Shown in pieces: positions 1 through 8,731 of a stretch of DNA of 44,029 bases; positions within the stretch are counted from its first letter, which is position 1, and each line of letters opens with the position of its first letter. The position numbers were made by a program, and so were the translations under genes. The notes beneath the pieces are model-generated. The model saw only the letters and a program-made list of their open reading frames with translations. It was not told the origin of the DNA and searched no databases. The stretch is from Mycolicibacterium sp. (GTDB taxonomy: Bacteria > Actinomycetota > Actinomycetes > Mycobacteriales > Mycobacteriaceae): positions 1-44,029 of the forward strand of contig NZ_JAEMTA010000045.1 in assembly GCF_016462545.1 (NCBI RefSeq). Direction: 5' to 3'.

Positions 1-54
1 GCTTCAGGTGCCAGTGTCCTTCGGGACGTGGGGGTTCAAGTCCCCCTTCGCCCA
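1..54 (+). tRNA. tRNA-Leu (CAG anticodon), 3' part
   Basis: The window opens inside a tRNA gene. The anticodon loop TTCAGGT (about 3-9) gives anticodon CAG. It is followed by a long variable arm with a small stem closed by TTCG, a T arm with GGGGG/CCCCC around TTCAAGT, the 3' acceptor strand TTCGCCC and discriminator A54. The long variable arm and A73 fit a leucine tRNA; CCA is not encoded. The 5' half, including the D arm, lies outside the window, so identity rests on anticodon and variable arm only. Confidence 0.82.
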
Positions 55-81
55 CAATGAGCGGTTCTACGAACTGCAGGC

Positions 82-119
82 ACAAAGGTCACGAACTCGA
101 AAGGGTTCGTGACCTTTGT
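82..119 (+). terminator. Hairpin terminator after tRNA-Leu
   Basis: A perfect 15-bp inverted repeat (82-96 with 105-119) encloses an 8-nt loop and ends in a short T-rich stretch. It sits 27 bases after the tRNA end and before the TetR gene. This is the expected layout of an intrinsic terminator for the tRNA transcript. It also argues against starting the TetR protein at the upstream ATG at 57, which would place the hairpin inside the gene. Confidence 0.8.
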
Positions 120-170
120 TCGTTGGGCGGCGTTCAATGTAAGTCTCGTCAACATCGACAGGAGGCTGCG

Positions 171-815
171 TTGAGCACCCCACGGCGACGGCCGACCGAC
201 ACGTACCACCACGGCAATCTTCGGACCGTGCTGCTCGAGCACGCCGTCGAGCTGGCCGAGGTCGGCGGGCCGGATGCGGTCAAGTTGCGCGACGTGCAGC
301 GGTTGGCCGGGGTGAGCAATTCCGCCGCGTATCGCCACTACTCGGATCGTCACGCGCTGCTGGAGGCGGTGACCGAGGTGGCTCAGGCCCGACTCGCCGA
401 CACCATGAACGCGACCATCGCGAGGGTCCCCGACGAGGGTTCGTCCGCGACGCGGGCGCTCGCCCGCCTGCGCGCCACGGGTCAGGCCTACATCGCGTTC
501 GCGCTCGCCGAGCCCGGGCTGTTCCGAACGGCTTTCGCGTTCGATCCGCTGCTGGGTGCGGATTCCGATGACCCCGATCGGCTTACGACCGGGGAGCGTC
601 ATCCGTTCCGGATCCTGGTCCGATGCATCGACGACGTCGTCGCAGCCGGTGTGCTCTCGGCGGATCGTCGTGACGGTCTCGACGAGGCTGCCTGGGCCGC
701 GGTGCACGGCCTGGCCACCCTGTTCCTGGACGGCCCGTTGGGTGGGCTCGACCCGGACCGTCAGCAGCTGATCACGGATCGACTGCTCGACACGATCGAG
801 GTCGGGCTTGCCTGA
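171..815 (+). CDS. TetR/AcrR-family transcriptional repressor
   Basis: A 214-residue TetR-type regulator. The N-terminal helix-turn-helix spans about residues 32-62 (VKLRDVQRLAGVSNSAAYRH, then Y and LLEAV). The rest is the helical ligand-binding and dimer domain, including a TetR_C-type segment ending near the C terminus. The TTG at 171 is chosen because AGGAGG lies 5 bases upstream; the in-frame ATG at 57 would run through the tRNA terminator. The gene is followed 86 bases later by an MFS exporter on the same strand, and two palindromes lie in that gap. By analogy with TetR/efflux pairs, it probably represses the exporter and releases DNA when it binds a substrate of the pump. The inducer is unknown. 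Confidence 0.88.
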   Translation: MSTPRRRPTDTYHHGNLRTVLLEHAVELAEVGGPDAVKLRDVQRLAGVSNSAAYRHYSDRHALLEAVTEVAQARLADTMNATIARVPDEGSSATRALARLRATGQAYIAFALAEPGLFRTAFAFDPLLGADSDDPDRLTTGERHPFRILVRCIDDVVAAGVLSADRRDGLDEAAWAAVHGLATLFLDGPLGGLDPDRQQLITDRLLDTIEVGLA

Positions 816-833
816 GCAGCAGGCCAAAGAATA

Positions 834-890
834 AATGTTGACAGCGATAACATTCAGGCCCATGATCGAGATGTTATCGGCGTCAACATT
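834..890. promoter_or_regulatory. Paired TetR-type operators
   Basis: Two 20-bp elements, 834-853 and 871-890, are inverted copies of each other (18 of 20 positions match). Each is itself a rough palindrome of the form ATGTT-N9-AACAT. The pair brackets the predicted exporter promoter and lies directly after the TetR gene, so these are the likely binding sites of that repressor. Binding is inferred. Confidence 0.75.
838..866 (+). promoter_or_regulatory. Predicted promoter of the MFS exporter
   Basis: TTGACA (838-843) is a consensus -35 hexamer. CATGAT (861-866), 17 bases downstream, is a fair -10. The -35 is embedded in the left operator and the -10 lies between the two operators, so repressor binding would block RNA polymerase. 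Predicted from sequence only. Confidence 0.6.
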
Positions 891-901
891 GAGGAACGGC
901 C

Positions 902-2476
902 ATGACCCTGGACAACCCGCCACGAGCGGCGACCACCGCCACGCACTCCCACGCAGCGCCTCCACGCAGCCGGCCACTGCTGGTGCTCACCGTCGTTCTG
1001 ATCGCTGCGCTGGCGATCAACGTCGAGACCACGATCGTCAACGTCGCCCTGCCCACGCTGAACACGGAGCTGGCCGCGTCGACCCGCGGACTCCAGTGGA
1101 TCGTGGACGCCTACAACCTGGCCTTCGCCGCGCTGGTCCTCGCGGGCGGCACCGTCGGCGACAAGTTCGGCAGGCGAGGCACCCTGATTGCGGGTCTGAC
1201 GCTCTTCGCGGCCAGCAGTGTCGCGGCGGCGCTGTGCACGTCGACCGGCCCGTTGATCGGGGCGCGACTGGTGATGGGCATGGCGTCGGCGTTGATCTAC
1301 CCGACCACGCTGGCCATCATCACCGACACGTTCCGCGATCCGCGTCAACGCGCGGCCGCGATCGGCGTGTGGGGCGCCGTCACCGGTCTCGGCGTCGCGA
1401 TCGGTCCCATCCTCGGCGGGGCGCTCCTGGAGAGCTTCTGGTGGGGCAGCCTCTTCCTGGCACTCGTACCGTTCGCGGTCGTGGCGGCCGTCGGTGCGGC
1501 GGTGCTGGTTCCACCGTCGACACGCGACGAGGGCTCCCGACTCGACCGGGGCGGACTGCTGCTGTCCATCGTGATGCTGGGAGCGTTGGTGTACACGATC
1601 ATCGAAGCACCCGATCGTGGGTGGGGGTCCGCTCAAACGATCGGCGGCTTCGTCGTGGCCGCCGTCGCCGCCGTGGCCTTCAGCTGGTGGGAATCACGAC
1701 GACCCGACCCTCTGATCGACGTGCGACTCTTCACGAACCTGCGATTCAGCGCCGCCAGCGGCGCCGTCACCGTCGCGTTCTTCGCGCTCTTCGGGTTCAT
1801 CTTCCTCATCACGCAGTTCTTCCAACTGCTGCAGGGATACGGGCCGCTCGAGACCGGTGTCCGAATCCTCCCGGTGGCGCTGTCGATTGCAGTCGGCTCC
1901 GTCGCGGGTACCCGCATCGCCGTGACCCGGTTGGGCACCAAGGCGGTCGTCGTCACCGGGTTGGTGATGCTCGCCGCCGCGTTCTTCTGGGTGACCAGGA
2001 TCGACACCGATGTCAGCTACCTGGTGGTCGCCGGGCAGATGGTGCTGCTGGGTGGCGGACTCGGCCTCACGACCGCGCCGGCCACCGACTCGATCATGGG
2101 CGTCGTCCGGCCCGAGCAGGCGGGCGCGGGATCGGCGGTGAACGACGCCACCCGCCAGATCGGCGGCACCCTTGGCGTGGCGGTCCTGGGCAGCATCTTC
2201 TCCACGCTCTACGTTCGTCACCTCTCCGACGGCTCGGCGCTGCAGTCATTACCGGAGCCCGCTCAAACGACGGCCCGAGAAGGCCTCGCCCAGGGTCTTG
2301 CCGTCGCGGCCCGCGCACCCGGTGAAATCGCAGCGGCCCTGCGCAATAGCGTCAGTGACGCCTTCATGTCCGGCCTGCATGCCGGATGCATGACGGCGGG
2401 TGCCGTGTGTCTGGCCGGTGCGCTCTTCGTGTTGGCGTTTCTGCCCGCCCATCCGACGAGCGGCGTGCGGTCATGA
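902..2476 (+). CDS. MFS drug exporter, DHA2 (EmrB/QacA) family
   Basis: A 524-residue inner-membrane transporter of the 14-helix DHA2 class, expected to expel drugs or other lipophilic compounds with proton antiport. Visible family marks are ETTIVNVALP in helix 1 (residues 42-51), motif A GDKFGRR in the loop after helix 2 (about 86-92), and the antiporter motif C region ending GPILGG. Length is typical for the family. The ATG at 902 has GAGG 7 bases upstream. It is controlled most plausibly by the adjacent TetR protein through the paired operators. Its stop overlaps the start of the next gene (ATGA), so the two are translationally coupled. It does not look like the M. smegmatis LfrA pump in its N terminus. 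Substrates cannot be read from the sequence. Confidence 0.9.
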   Translation: MTLDNPPRAATTATHSHAAPPRSRPLLVLTVVLIAALAINVETTIVNVALPTLNTELAASTRGLQWIVDAYNLAFAALVLAGGTVGDKFGRRGTLIAGLTLFAASSVAAALCTSTGPLIGARLVMGMASALIYPTTLAIITDTFRDPRQRAAAIGVWGAVTGLGVAIGPILGGALLESFWWGSLFLALVPFAVVAAVGAAVLVPPSTRDEGSRLDRGGLLLSIVMLGALVYTIIEAPDRGWGSAQTIGGFVVAAVAAVAFSWWESRRPDPLIDVRLFTNLRFSAASGAVTVAFFALFGFIFLITQFFQLLQGYGPLETGVRILPVALSIAVGSVAGTRIAVTRLGTKAVVVTGLVMLAAAFFWVTRIDTDVSYLVVAGQMVLLGGGLGLTTAPATDSIMGVVRPEQAGAGSAVNDATRQIGGTLGVAVLGSIFSTLYVRHLSDGSALQSLPEPAQTTAREGLAQGLAVAARAPGEIAAALRNSVSDAFMSGLHAGCMTAGAVCLAGALFVLAFLPAHPTSGVRS

Positions 2477-3261
2477 CCTTCGTCGAGCGATACGGACCGT
2501 GGGCGGTGGTCACCGGCGCCAGCGACGGGATCGGGCTCGCGATGGCGCACCAGCTCGGTGCGCTGGGCATCAATCTGGTGCTGATTGCCCGCCGCGGCGA
2601 GGTGCTACGTCGCGTCGCTGCGGACATCGCCGCCGCGCGACCCGTCCAGGTCCGTGTGGTCTGTGCCGACCTGGCCCGACCGGAGGCCAGCGACGACGTG
2701 CTCGTGGCGACCGGCGATCTGGACGTGGGTCTGATCGTCCTTGCGGCGGGCTTCGGTAGTTCCGGTGCCTTCCCGGACGCGAACCTGGCGGACGAGCTGG
2801 ACATGATCAGGCTGAACGTCGGCGCGGTCACCCATCTCACCCACGCCCTGGGCCGGCCACTGGTCGAACGTGGCCGCGGGGGGATCGTGTTGTTCGGCTC
2901 GATCGTCGGATGGCAGGGCGTTCCGGGCCAGGCGACCTACGCCGCGACGAAGGCCTACGTGCAGAGCTTCGCGGAGGGGATTCATTCCGAGTACCGGGCC
3001 CACGGCGTCGACGTTCTCTGCGTTGCCCCCGGGCCGGTGAGGAGTGGCTTCGGCGCCCGCGCTGGCCTGAAGATGGACGCGGCAACCCATCCCGACCACG
3101 TCGCCCGGGGTGCGCTGCGGGCGCTGGGGCACACGACCACCGTGGTCCCCGGAGTACGGAGCAAGTTCTTGACGACGTCATTGAGGCTGTTGCCTCGCCG
3201 ACTGCGGAGCCGGGTTCTGGGCCGCGTCATCGCCGGGATGCGGGACCCCGCGATGCGTTAG
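2473..3261 (+). CDS. Short-chain dehydrogenase/reductase (SDR)
   Basis: A 262-residue classical SDR. It has the cofactor motif TGASDGIG (residues 14-21), the structural AAG (91-93), the catalytic serine S143 and the YxxxK pair Y156/K160, plus APGPV after the sixth strand. It should reduce or oxidise a small carbonyl/alcohol with NAD(P)H; the substrate is unknown. The ATG at 2473 overlaps the TGA of the exporter by four bases, so the two genes form an operon. The downstream end overlaps the stop of the next, convergent gene by four bases. A link to drug or lipid modification alongside the pump is possible but unproven. Confidence 0.88.
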   Translation: MTFVERYGPWAVVTGASDGIGLAMAHQLGALGINLVLIARRGEVLRRVAADIAAARPVQVRVVCADLARPEASDDVLVATGDLDVGLIVLAAGFGSSGAFPDANLADELDMIRLNVGAVTHLTHALGRPLVERGRGGIVLFGSIVGWQGVPGQATYAATKAYVQSFAEGIHSEYRAHGVDVLCVAPGPVRSGFGARAGLKMDAATHPDHVARGALRALGHTTTVVPGVRSKFLTTSLRLLPRRLRSRVLGRVIAGMRDPAMR

Positions 3262-3479
3262 CCCAGGTCGACCTTGCGCCGATGGACGCCCACCTGAAAG
3301 TGCTTGGTTCCCCACGGCGTCTCCAGCTCGAAGTAGACCGCCTTGGGCTTGCCCAACAACGTCGTGGACACCACCGTGCCCGTCGAACCGGCAGGCACGT
3401 CCGGAACGTTGATCCCAGCGATGTCGGTCTGCGCAGTGACCTGGTCACCCGTCTTGTAACGCCGCACGATCCCCTCCAT
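3258..3479 (-). CDS. Small conserved-looking protein, SH3-barrel-like
   Basis: A 73-residue protein of unknown function. Its pattern (KTGDQVTA, AGSTGTVV, then two strand-like stretches around VYFELETPWG) resembles the small beta-barrel found in KOW/SH3-like or nitrile-hydratase-beta-like domains. It has no signal peptide or membrane segment. The ATG at 3479 has only a distant GGGAG upstream, so the start is moderately certain. It is convergent with the SDR and shares four bases with its stop. Function is not assigned. Confidence 0.6.
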   Translation of the reverse strand: MEGIVRRYKTGDQVTAQTDIAGINVPDVPAGSTGTVVSTTLLGKPKAVYFELETPWGTKHFQVGVHRRKVDLG

Positions 3480-3557
3480 GCATCGCGGGTCCGACTCCCT
3501 TCGGAACCCTCTGCGACGTCCATGGTCGCCGTGGACCGTTCATGATCGCAACAGGTT

Positions 3558-4529
3558 TTAGCGCGCGGCGTCCCACCAGTTCAGCACGCGAATCCCGAAC
3601 AGGGTCAACCACTTCGACGGCTCACCGACCGGAGCATCGACCTCGAACCACACCCGGCCGGGGAGAGATCTGGCCTGCAGCCACGTGCCGTCGGGCTGCC
3701 GGGCGGCCCGGATCATCTCGATCGCGTCGGCCATGCGGGGGTCCGGCGCCGAGCCGTCGAGCAGCGATCGTCGGCGGAAGTAGTCGGCGGCGTTCAGCAC
3801 GGTATGGACCCACCGCATCGGATAGCCGAACCGGTCCACCCACGACCCGACCGGCTGTCCTGTCGAGAGCCGCCGAAACAGGTTGCGCTGCAACAGGTAC
3901 TCCTCACCGGCACGCCGGGCAACCCGCGTCGCCTCGGTGCCGCCGGTAGCGGCCTCGTGGTCCAGCAGTCCCTTGAGGGCGTTGAGTGTCGAGTGGAACG
4001 ACGACCGCGTCGAGCCCTCGACCCATTCGCAGTTCCAGCCGCCGTCGGCCAGCCGGTGCTCGACGAACCAGTCTGCGATGGCGGCGACGTCCGCGCCGAG
4101 CCACAGGCCGTTCGACAGCGTCCACGAGTTGATGCAGCAGTCCACCTCACCACCCCAGTAGGGCAGGTCGTCGTACTCCCAGCGGGAGTTGGCGGCCAGC
4201 CGCTCGGCCGTACCGCGAAGGGCCGCCGAGTCAACGCCCCACTCCCGCAACGAGTTCAGCGTCCAGGTGGTGGCCGTCCACGGCTGCCCGGCGCCCTCAG
4301 CCGCCTCGGGACCCTGAAAGTCGAAGTCCCCCGGGAAGAATGCGCCCCCGGCCCACTGGCCGTCGGGATCCTGCAGCGCCAGCAGGCGCGCGCCGAAACC
4401 CTCGGTCGCGACCCTGGCCCGCGTGGCCTCCCAGACCTCGGGCGGTTCGTGCGTCACCTCCCGTTCGACCTGCCAGCGCAGGGCGGGATCGGAGTCAAGG
4501 AGCCAGTTCGTCAGCGCCGCCGCCACCAT
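3558..4529 (-). CDS. Terpene-cyclase / prenyltransferase-fold (alpha-alpha barrel) protein
   Basis: About 323 residues with the repeat style of the squalene/oxidosqualene cyclase and prenyltransferase alpha-alpha barrel fold: LQDPDGQWAGG, LADGGWNCEW followed by STRSSFHSTLNALKGL, and a late RQPDGTW. It is about half the length of true squalene-hopene cyclases, and the acidic DXDD motif of those enzymes is not seen. It is therefore more likely a single-barrel relative of unknown activity. The ATG at 4529 gives a normal N terminus (MVAAALTNWLLDSDPALRWQ); an in-frame ATG at 4589 would add 20 residues but overlaps the ribosome-binding site of the divergent small gene. No clear Shine-Dalgarno was seen for either start. 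Confidence 0.75.
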   Translation of the reverse strand: MVAAALTNWLLDSDPALRWQVEREVTHEPPEVWEATRARVATEGFGARLLALQDPDGQWAGGAFFPGDFDFQGPEAAEGAGQPWTATTWTLNSLREWGVDSAALRGTAERLAANSRWEYDDLPYWGGEVDCCINSWTLSNGLWLGADVAAIADWFVEHRLADGGWNCEWVEGSTRSSFHSTLNALKGLLDHEAATGGTEATRVARRAGEEYLLQRNLFRRLSTGQPVGSWVDRFGYPMRWVHTVLNAADYFRRRSLLDGSAPDPRMADAIEMIRAARQPDGTWLQARSLPGRVWFEVDAPVGEPSKWLTLFGIRVLNWWDAAR

Positions 4530-4595
4530 GGCCCGACTGTAACGGCGCCGACTGACGCCCGCGAGGACGAGCGCTTGGCGTGGCACCATCGGAGG

Positions 4596-4790
4596 ATGAC
4601 GGAACCACCGAACGGGTTGCCGAGGTACCGCCTACTGACCGGACCGGACGACGAGGCGTTCTGTCGCCGCGTCAGCGAAGCGCTGGAACTCGGCTACGAG
4701 CTGTACGGGAATCCGGCGATCAGCCTGGACGGCGGGCGGGCCGTCGTCGCGCAAGCGGTGATCTGGCACCAGGTGATCCGGTACGTCTGA
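4596..4790 (+). CDS. DUF1737-family small protein
   Basis: A 64-residue protein beginning MTEPPNGLPRYRLLTG and carrying the DUF1737 pattern: YRLLTGPDD, FCRRVSEALELGYELYG, then an AQAVIW end. The family is small, cytoplasmic and of unknown role. GGAGG (4591-4595) is immediately in front of the ATG, which is closer than usual. It is divergent from the cyclase-fold gene and ends 3 bases before the stop of prfC on the other strand. Confidence 0.72.
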   Translation: MTEPPNGLPRYRLLTGPDDEAFCRRVSEALELGYELYGNPAISLDGGRAVVAQAVIWHQVIRYV

Positions 4791-4793
4791 GGT

Positions 4794-6446
4794 CTAGTCG
4801 TCGCCCGCGGCGACGAGCGAGGTCAGCTTCACCGACGGGTTGTCGCGCTGGAAGCCCTCGAGGCGCCACTTCGTGGAGAACAGCACCAGGATGACTCCGT
4901 CGGTCCGGGTGAAGACCTCCACCGACGGTTGCCGCTGGAGGAACTCGACGTCCTCGGCGTTGGCGGCCCGGGCGACGGTGTAGGGCAGCGACTCCAGCGA
5001 GATCGGTGCGCTGAGTTCGCCGGCCATCCGGTGCGAGGCCACCTCGAACTGCATCGGCCCGACGGCGGCGAAGACGGGCGCCTGGTCGCCGCGGCGGTCC
5101 GAGCGAAGGACCTGGACGACGCCCTCCTGCTCCAACTGCTCGATGCCCTTGCGGAACTGCTTGTGCTTGCTGGGATCGGTACCGCGGGCGACCGCGAAGT
5201 ACTCGGGGGAGAAGCTCGGGATCGGCGGGTACTGCACGGGGACGTCGCGATACAGGGTGTCTCCGGGGCGCAGAACGTTGGCGTTGGCGAGGCCGATGAC
5301 GTCACCCGGCCACGCGGTGTCCAGCGTCGAGCGCTGCTGGCCGAACACCGACTGCGCGTACTTGGTGACGAAGGGCTTGCCGGTGGTGGCGTGGGTCAGT
5401 ACCTCGCCGCGCTCGAACGTTCCCGAGCACACCCGCGCGTAGGCGATCCGGTCGCGGTGCGCGGAGTCCATGCCCGCCTGCACCTTGAACACGAACGCGC
5501 TGAAGGGTGCCTCGGCGGGCCTGCGGTGGCCGTCGACGTCGAGCTGACCGTGCGGCGGCGGGGCGAGCTGGACGAGCACGTCGAGGAGCTGGTTGACGCC
5601 GAAGTTCAGGGCCGCGGAGGTGAACAGCAGCGGGGTCGACTCGCACCCGAGGAACGTGTCCCGGTCATAGTCGGACCCGTCGGCGGACAGGAGTTCGGAT
5701 TCCTCGACGGCGTTGTCCCAGTCGATGCCCGCGGCGTCGTGCGCGGCCTCGGGCGCGATGTGCTCCTCGGGCGCGGCGGTGGCCCCGCCCGCGGTGCGGG
5801 TGTAGCGGATGAAGTTGCCGACCCGCCGGTCGAGCACGCCCTTGAAGTCGCCGGCGATGCCGACCGGCCAGGTCAGCGGTGTGGGCCGCAGACCGATCCT
5901 GGCTTGGATCTCGTCGAGCAACTCCAGCGGGTCACGGCCGGGGCGGTCCCACTTGTTGATGACGGTGATGATCGGGATGCGGCGGAGCCGGCACACCTCG
6001 AAGAGCTTCAGCGTCTGCGGCTCCAGGCCCTTCGCCGCGTCGATGAGCATGACCGCGCAGTCCACGGCCGTGAGCACGCGGTAGGTGTCTTCGGAGAAGT
6101 CCGCGTGGCCGGGGGTGTCGAGCAAGTTGATGACGCAGTCCTGCCCGCTCGGGGCGACGTAGGGGAACTGCAGCGCGGTCGACGTGATCGAGATGCCGCG
6201 GGCCTTCTCCATGTCCATCCAGTCCGACACGGTGGCGCGGCGGCCGGACTTGCCGTGGATCGCACCGGCTTCGGTGATGACGTTGGCGTGCAGTACCAGG
6301 GCCTCGGTCAGCGTCGACTTGCCTGCGTCGGGGTGGCTGATGACGGCGAAGGTCCTGCGGCGTCGCGCTTCGGCGGTGATGCGGTCCGCGGCCCGTCCCT
6401 CGGCGGCCGTCAAGGTACCTGGAGCCTGAGTGGGGGAGTCGGTCAT
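4794..6446 (-). CDS. prfC: Peptide chain release factor 3 (RF3)
   Basis: A translation GTPase that removes RF1/RF2 from the ribosome after peptide release. Numbered from the 6446 start, the G1 loop HPDAGKST is at about 38-45, G3 DTPGH at 110-114 and G4 NKWD at 164-167. RF3-specific regions follow (KVQAGMDSAHRDRIAYARVC; later GPMQFEVASHRM). Length (about 550 aa) is normal. In-frame ATGs at 6458 and 6491 could extend it by 4 or 15 residues. 6446 is preferred because the protein then opens MTDSPTQAPG shortly before the conserved region. It lies 54 bases after the P-loop kinase gene on the same strand and is probably cotranscribed with it. Confidence 0.93.
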   Translation of the reverse strand: MTDSPTQAPGTLTAAEGRAADRITAEARRRRTFAVISHPDAGKSTLTEALVLHANVITEAGAIHGKSGRRATVSDWMDMEKARGISITSTALQFPYVAPSGQDCVINLLDTPGHADFSEDTYRVLTAVDCAVMLIDAAKGLEPQTLKLFEVCRLRRIPIITVINKWDRPGRDPLELLDEIQARIGLRPTPLTWPVGIAGDFKGVLDRRVGNFIRYTRTAGGATAAPEEHIAPEAAHDAAGIDWDNAVEESELLSADGSDYDRDTFLGCESTPLLFTSAALNFGVNQLLDVLVQLAPPPHGQLDVDGHRRPAEAPFSAFVFKVQAGMDSAHRDRIAYARVCSGTFERGEVLTHATTGKPFVTKYAQSVFGQQRSTLDTAWPGDVIGLANANVLRPGDTLYRDVPVQYPPIPSFSPEYFAVARGTDPSKHKQFRKGIEQLEQEGVVQVLRSDRRGDQAPVFAAVGPMQFEVASHRMAGELSAPISLESLPYTVARAANAEDVEFLQRQPSVEVFTRTDGVILVLFSTKWRLEGFQRDNPSVKLTSLVAAGDD

Positions 6447-6500
6447 GTCACCGTCCATGATATTGGCCGCAGGTCCGAATCGTTGAATCACCCGAATCGC

Positions 6501-7157
6501 TCATCCGCGCAGCACCCGTGGTCTGTCGAAGTCGTTGTTGTCGATCAGGACCTCGGCACGACGTCGAGGTTCACAGGCCGCGAAGTACAGCCGCTGACCC
6601 TCGATGTAGCGGCGGGTGCGCGGGTGCTCGGGATCTGGATCGGTGCCGTCCCGCTCGGCCATTCGGGTGGTCGTCTCGGCGACCGCCACGTCGAGGAACA
6701 CCGCGAGATCCCACGCGTCGGCGAGTTCGTCCCGAAGCAGGAAGATTCCGTCGACGAGGAGTATCGAGCCGGGTTCGGCGACCCGGGCCGCAGGCGCCAC
6801 GGCCACGTCCGCCGTGACGTCGTGGGCCGCGTGTCGGTAGCGCCGTGATCCGCCCGGTCCGAACGGATCGAGCACGTCGGTGTGGAAGCGGTCGTAGTCG
6901 TAGGAGTCCAGCCAGAATCCGACGGGGGAGTCGCGGCCGCGTCGATACCGCTCGTCGCGAGGCCGGTGGAAGTCGTCGATGGAGACCCGCACTACGGACC
7001 GTCCCTGGGCGAGAAGGACATTCGCGAGATCGTCGGCGAATCGCGTCTTTCCGGCCCCGTCGGGACCGTCCACCGCGACCCGTGGACATCGTCCGTCGCC
7101 GGAGGGTGGGATACGGGCGGCGACTACTCGTAGCACGCGATCGCGGTCGACGGACAT
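6501..7157 (-). CDS. Uridine-kinase-like P-loop kinase
   Basis: A 218-residue cytoplasmic protein with Walker A GPDGAGKT (residues 31-38), a substrate segment IDDFHRPRDERYRRG (about 60-74) and ILLVDGIFLL as the Walker B region. This is the layout of the uridine kinase/phosphoribulokinase superfamily. The standalone uncharacterised actinobacterial members are not proven uridine kinases, so the substrate (nucleoside or other small alcohol) is left open. It starts 11 bases after the stop of the LCP gene and precedes prfC, all on the minus strand, suggesting one transcript. Confidence 0.8.
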   Translation of the reverse strand: MSVDRDRVLRVVAARIPPSGDGRCPRVAVDGPDGAGKTRFADDLANVLLAQGRSVVRVSIDDFHRPRDERYRRGRDSPVGFWLDSYDYDRFHTDVLDPFGPGGSRRYRHAAHDVTADVAVAPAARVAEPGSILLVDGIFLLRDELADAWDLAVFLDVAVAETTTRMAERDGTDPDPEHPRTRRYIEGQRLYFAACEPRRRAEVLIDNNDFDRPRVLRG

Positions 7158-7168
7158 TGCGGCAGATG

Positions 7169-8686
7169 CTAGTTGACGCAGGGAATTCCGCTGCCGCTGA
7201 TGGGAAGACCCTGATCGGGGGCGGGTACGTCCGAGGCGCCGACGTCGATGCCCAGGGACTCGCCTCCCGACGGCGCGGTGGCCAGGCTGGCGACGTCGGA
7301 GGGAAGCGTGTACCCGTCGCCGAGCACGACGCGGACGTGCCCGGCGGTCACGTCGGAGCGCAGTTGCGGCGGGGCGATGATTCCGAGCGTGGTCGCCACG
7401 GCCTGAGCGGCACCGTCTGCGCCCGGCCCGTAGTCGACGGCGGTCGCGGGTGAATCCGCGTCCTGCCCGAGGCTCAGGTCACCTTCGCGATACCCGTTGT
7501 GGCTCAGTATGTTCGACGCCTCGGTGGCCAGACCTCGGACACCGCTGGCGTTGACCACGTCGACGGTGACCGCGGCAGGCACCACGGTGCTGGTTGCGGC
7601 GGACTGATCCCCGAAGGTCTTCGTGACCAAGGCGCGAATGGCTGCGGGGTCGACGATGTTGACGTCCTGGCCGTACACGGTGTCGTAGCGCAGCACGGGC
7701 AGCGTTTGGTAGTGCACCTGCTCGCCTGCGAGTCCGCCGATGCGACGGAACAGATCCTGATTCCAGCCGCTGGACAACACGATGTCCTGGCGCGCAACGT
7801 CCATGAGCGCATTGAGCTTTCCCATGTCCGAGAACGATCCCGAGCTCTGCAGCTGGCGGATGACGGAGATCAGGAACGCCTGCTGTCGGTGGGTGCGATC
7901 CAGATCCCCGTTGTCGAGGCCGTGGCGCTGTCTGACGAAGGCGAGCGCCTGCCTGGCGTCCAACGTCTGGCGCCCCGCGGGGAAGTCGGCGCCGGAGTAG
8001 TCGTCGTGCACCGAGTGGTTCAGGCAGACTTCGACGCCGCCCAGGCTCGCGGCCACGTCGTAGAAGCCCGCCAGGTTGACTTCGGCGAAGTAGTCGATGG
8101 GGACACCGGTGAGCGCGCGCACGACCGCCAGCGTCGCCTTGCGCCCGGCCTCTCGGCCCTGTTTCTCCAGCGTGCCCTGATCCGTGACACCGTCGTCGAC
8201 GAGTTTCTGCTCGGCGTCGGCCTTGGTCAGCCCGTACGCCTCCTTGATCTTGATGTGTTGATATCCGGGCACGATCCCGGAGACGCTGACGTAGTCGTCG
8301 CGGGGGATCGAGAACGCCTCGACGGTGCCGTCCTCGGCGAGGTGCACGAGGATCAGGGTGTTGGTGTTGTAGCCACCAGAGCTCGAGTCACCCGCGTGGA
8401 GCTGATCCAGCATCTCCTGGGGCAGGTCGTTCCCGTTCTGGTCCTTGCGCGAGTCCAGGCCGATCAACAGGATGTTGACCGCAGCGCCGGCCGATCGCGG
8501 TGCGTCGGCGCCGAGGGCCTGGGACACCGTGATGCCGCTGAACAGGCCATGCAGGGTCCACCAGCCGAAGCCGGTGACCCCCACGACGACGGCGGTGAGA
8601 ACGGCCAGCCCGCCGCGAAGGATCCGCGAGGCCGCCCGCTTCGGACGTGGGGTCGACGGCATGAGGTGACGCGCCCGTCCACCCAT
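7169..8686 (-). CDS. LytR-CpsA-Psr (LCP) family cell-wall ligase
   Basis: About 505 residues: a short basic cytoplasmic N terminus, one transmembrane helix (about 24-43), an extracytoplasmic LCP domain (starting at NILLIGLDSR), and a C-terminal LytR_C domain (from VTVDVVNASGVRGL). Conserved LCP features are SIPRDDYV, the FVRQRHGLDNGDLDRTHRQQ region and its arginines. In mycobacteria LCP proteins transfer arabinogalactan from the decaprenyl carrier to peptidoglycan; several paralogs exist and the exact one is not assigned. The ATG at 8686 has AAGG 8 bases upstream; a GTG at 8695 is an alternative. Upstream lies a direct-repeat box (8732-8749). It heads a unit with the P-loop kinase and prfC. 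Confidence 0.9.
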   Translation of the reverse strand: MGGRARHLMPSTPRPKRAASRILRGGLAVLTAVVVGVTGFGWWTLHGLFSGITVSQALGADAPRSAGAAVNILLIGLDSRKDQNGNDLPQEMLDQLHAGDSSSGGYNTNTLILVHLAEDGTVEAFSIPRDDYVSVSGIVPGYQHIKIKEAYGLTKADAEQKLVDDGVTDQGTLEKQGREAGRKATLAVVRALTGVPIDYFAEVNLAGFYDVAASLGGVEVCLNHSVHDDYSGADFPAGRQTLDARQALAFVRQRHGLDNGDLDRTHRQQAFLISVIRQLQSSGSFSDMGKLNALMDVARQDIVLSSGWNQDLFRRIGGLAGEQVHYQTLPVLRYDTVYGQDVNIVDPAAIRALVTKTFGDQSAATSTVVPAAVTVDVVNASGVRGLATEASNILSHNGYREGDLSLGQDADSPATAVDYGPGADGAAQAVATTLGIIAPPQLRSDVTAGHVRVVLGDGYTLPSDVASLATAPSGGESLGIDVGASDVPAPDQGLPISGSGIPCVN

Positions 8687-8731
8687 CACCGCCACCTTCG
8701 ATCGTCGAGACCCTCACCATGCGTGAGAAAC

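Noticed and set aside
57..170. Longer N terminus of the TetR protein from ATG 57
   Set aside because: It would encode the tRNA terminator hairpin, and TTG 171 has a strong AGGAGG.
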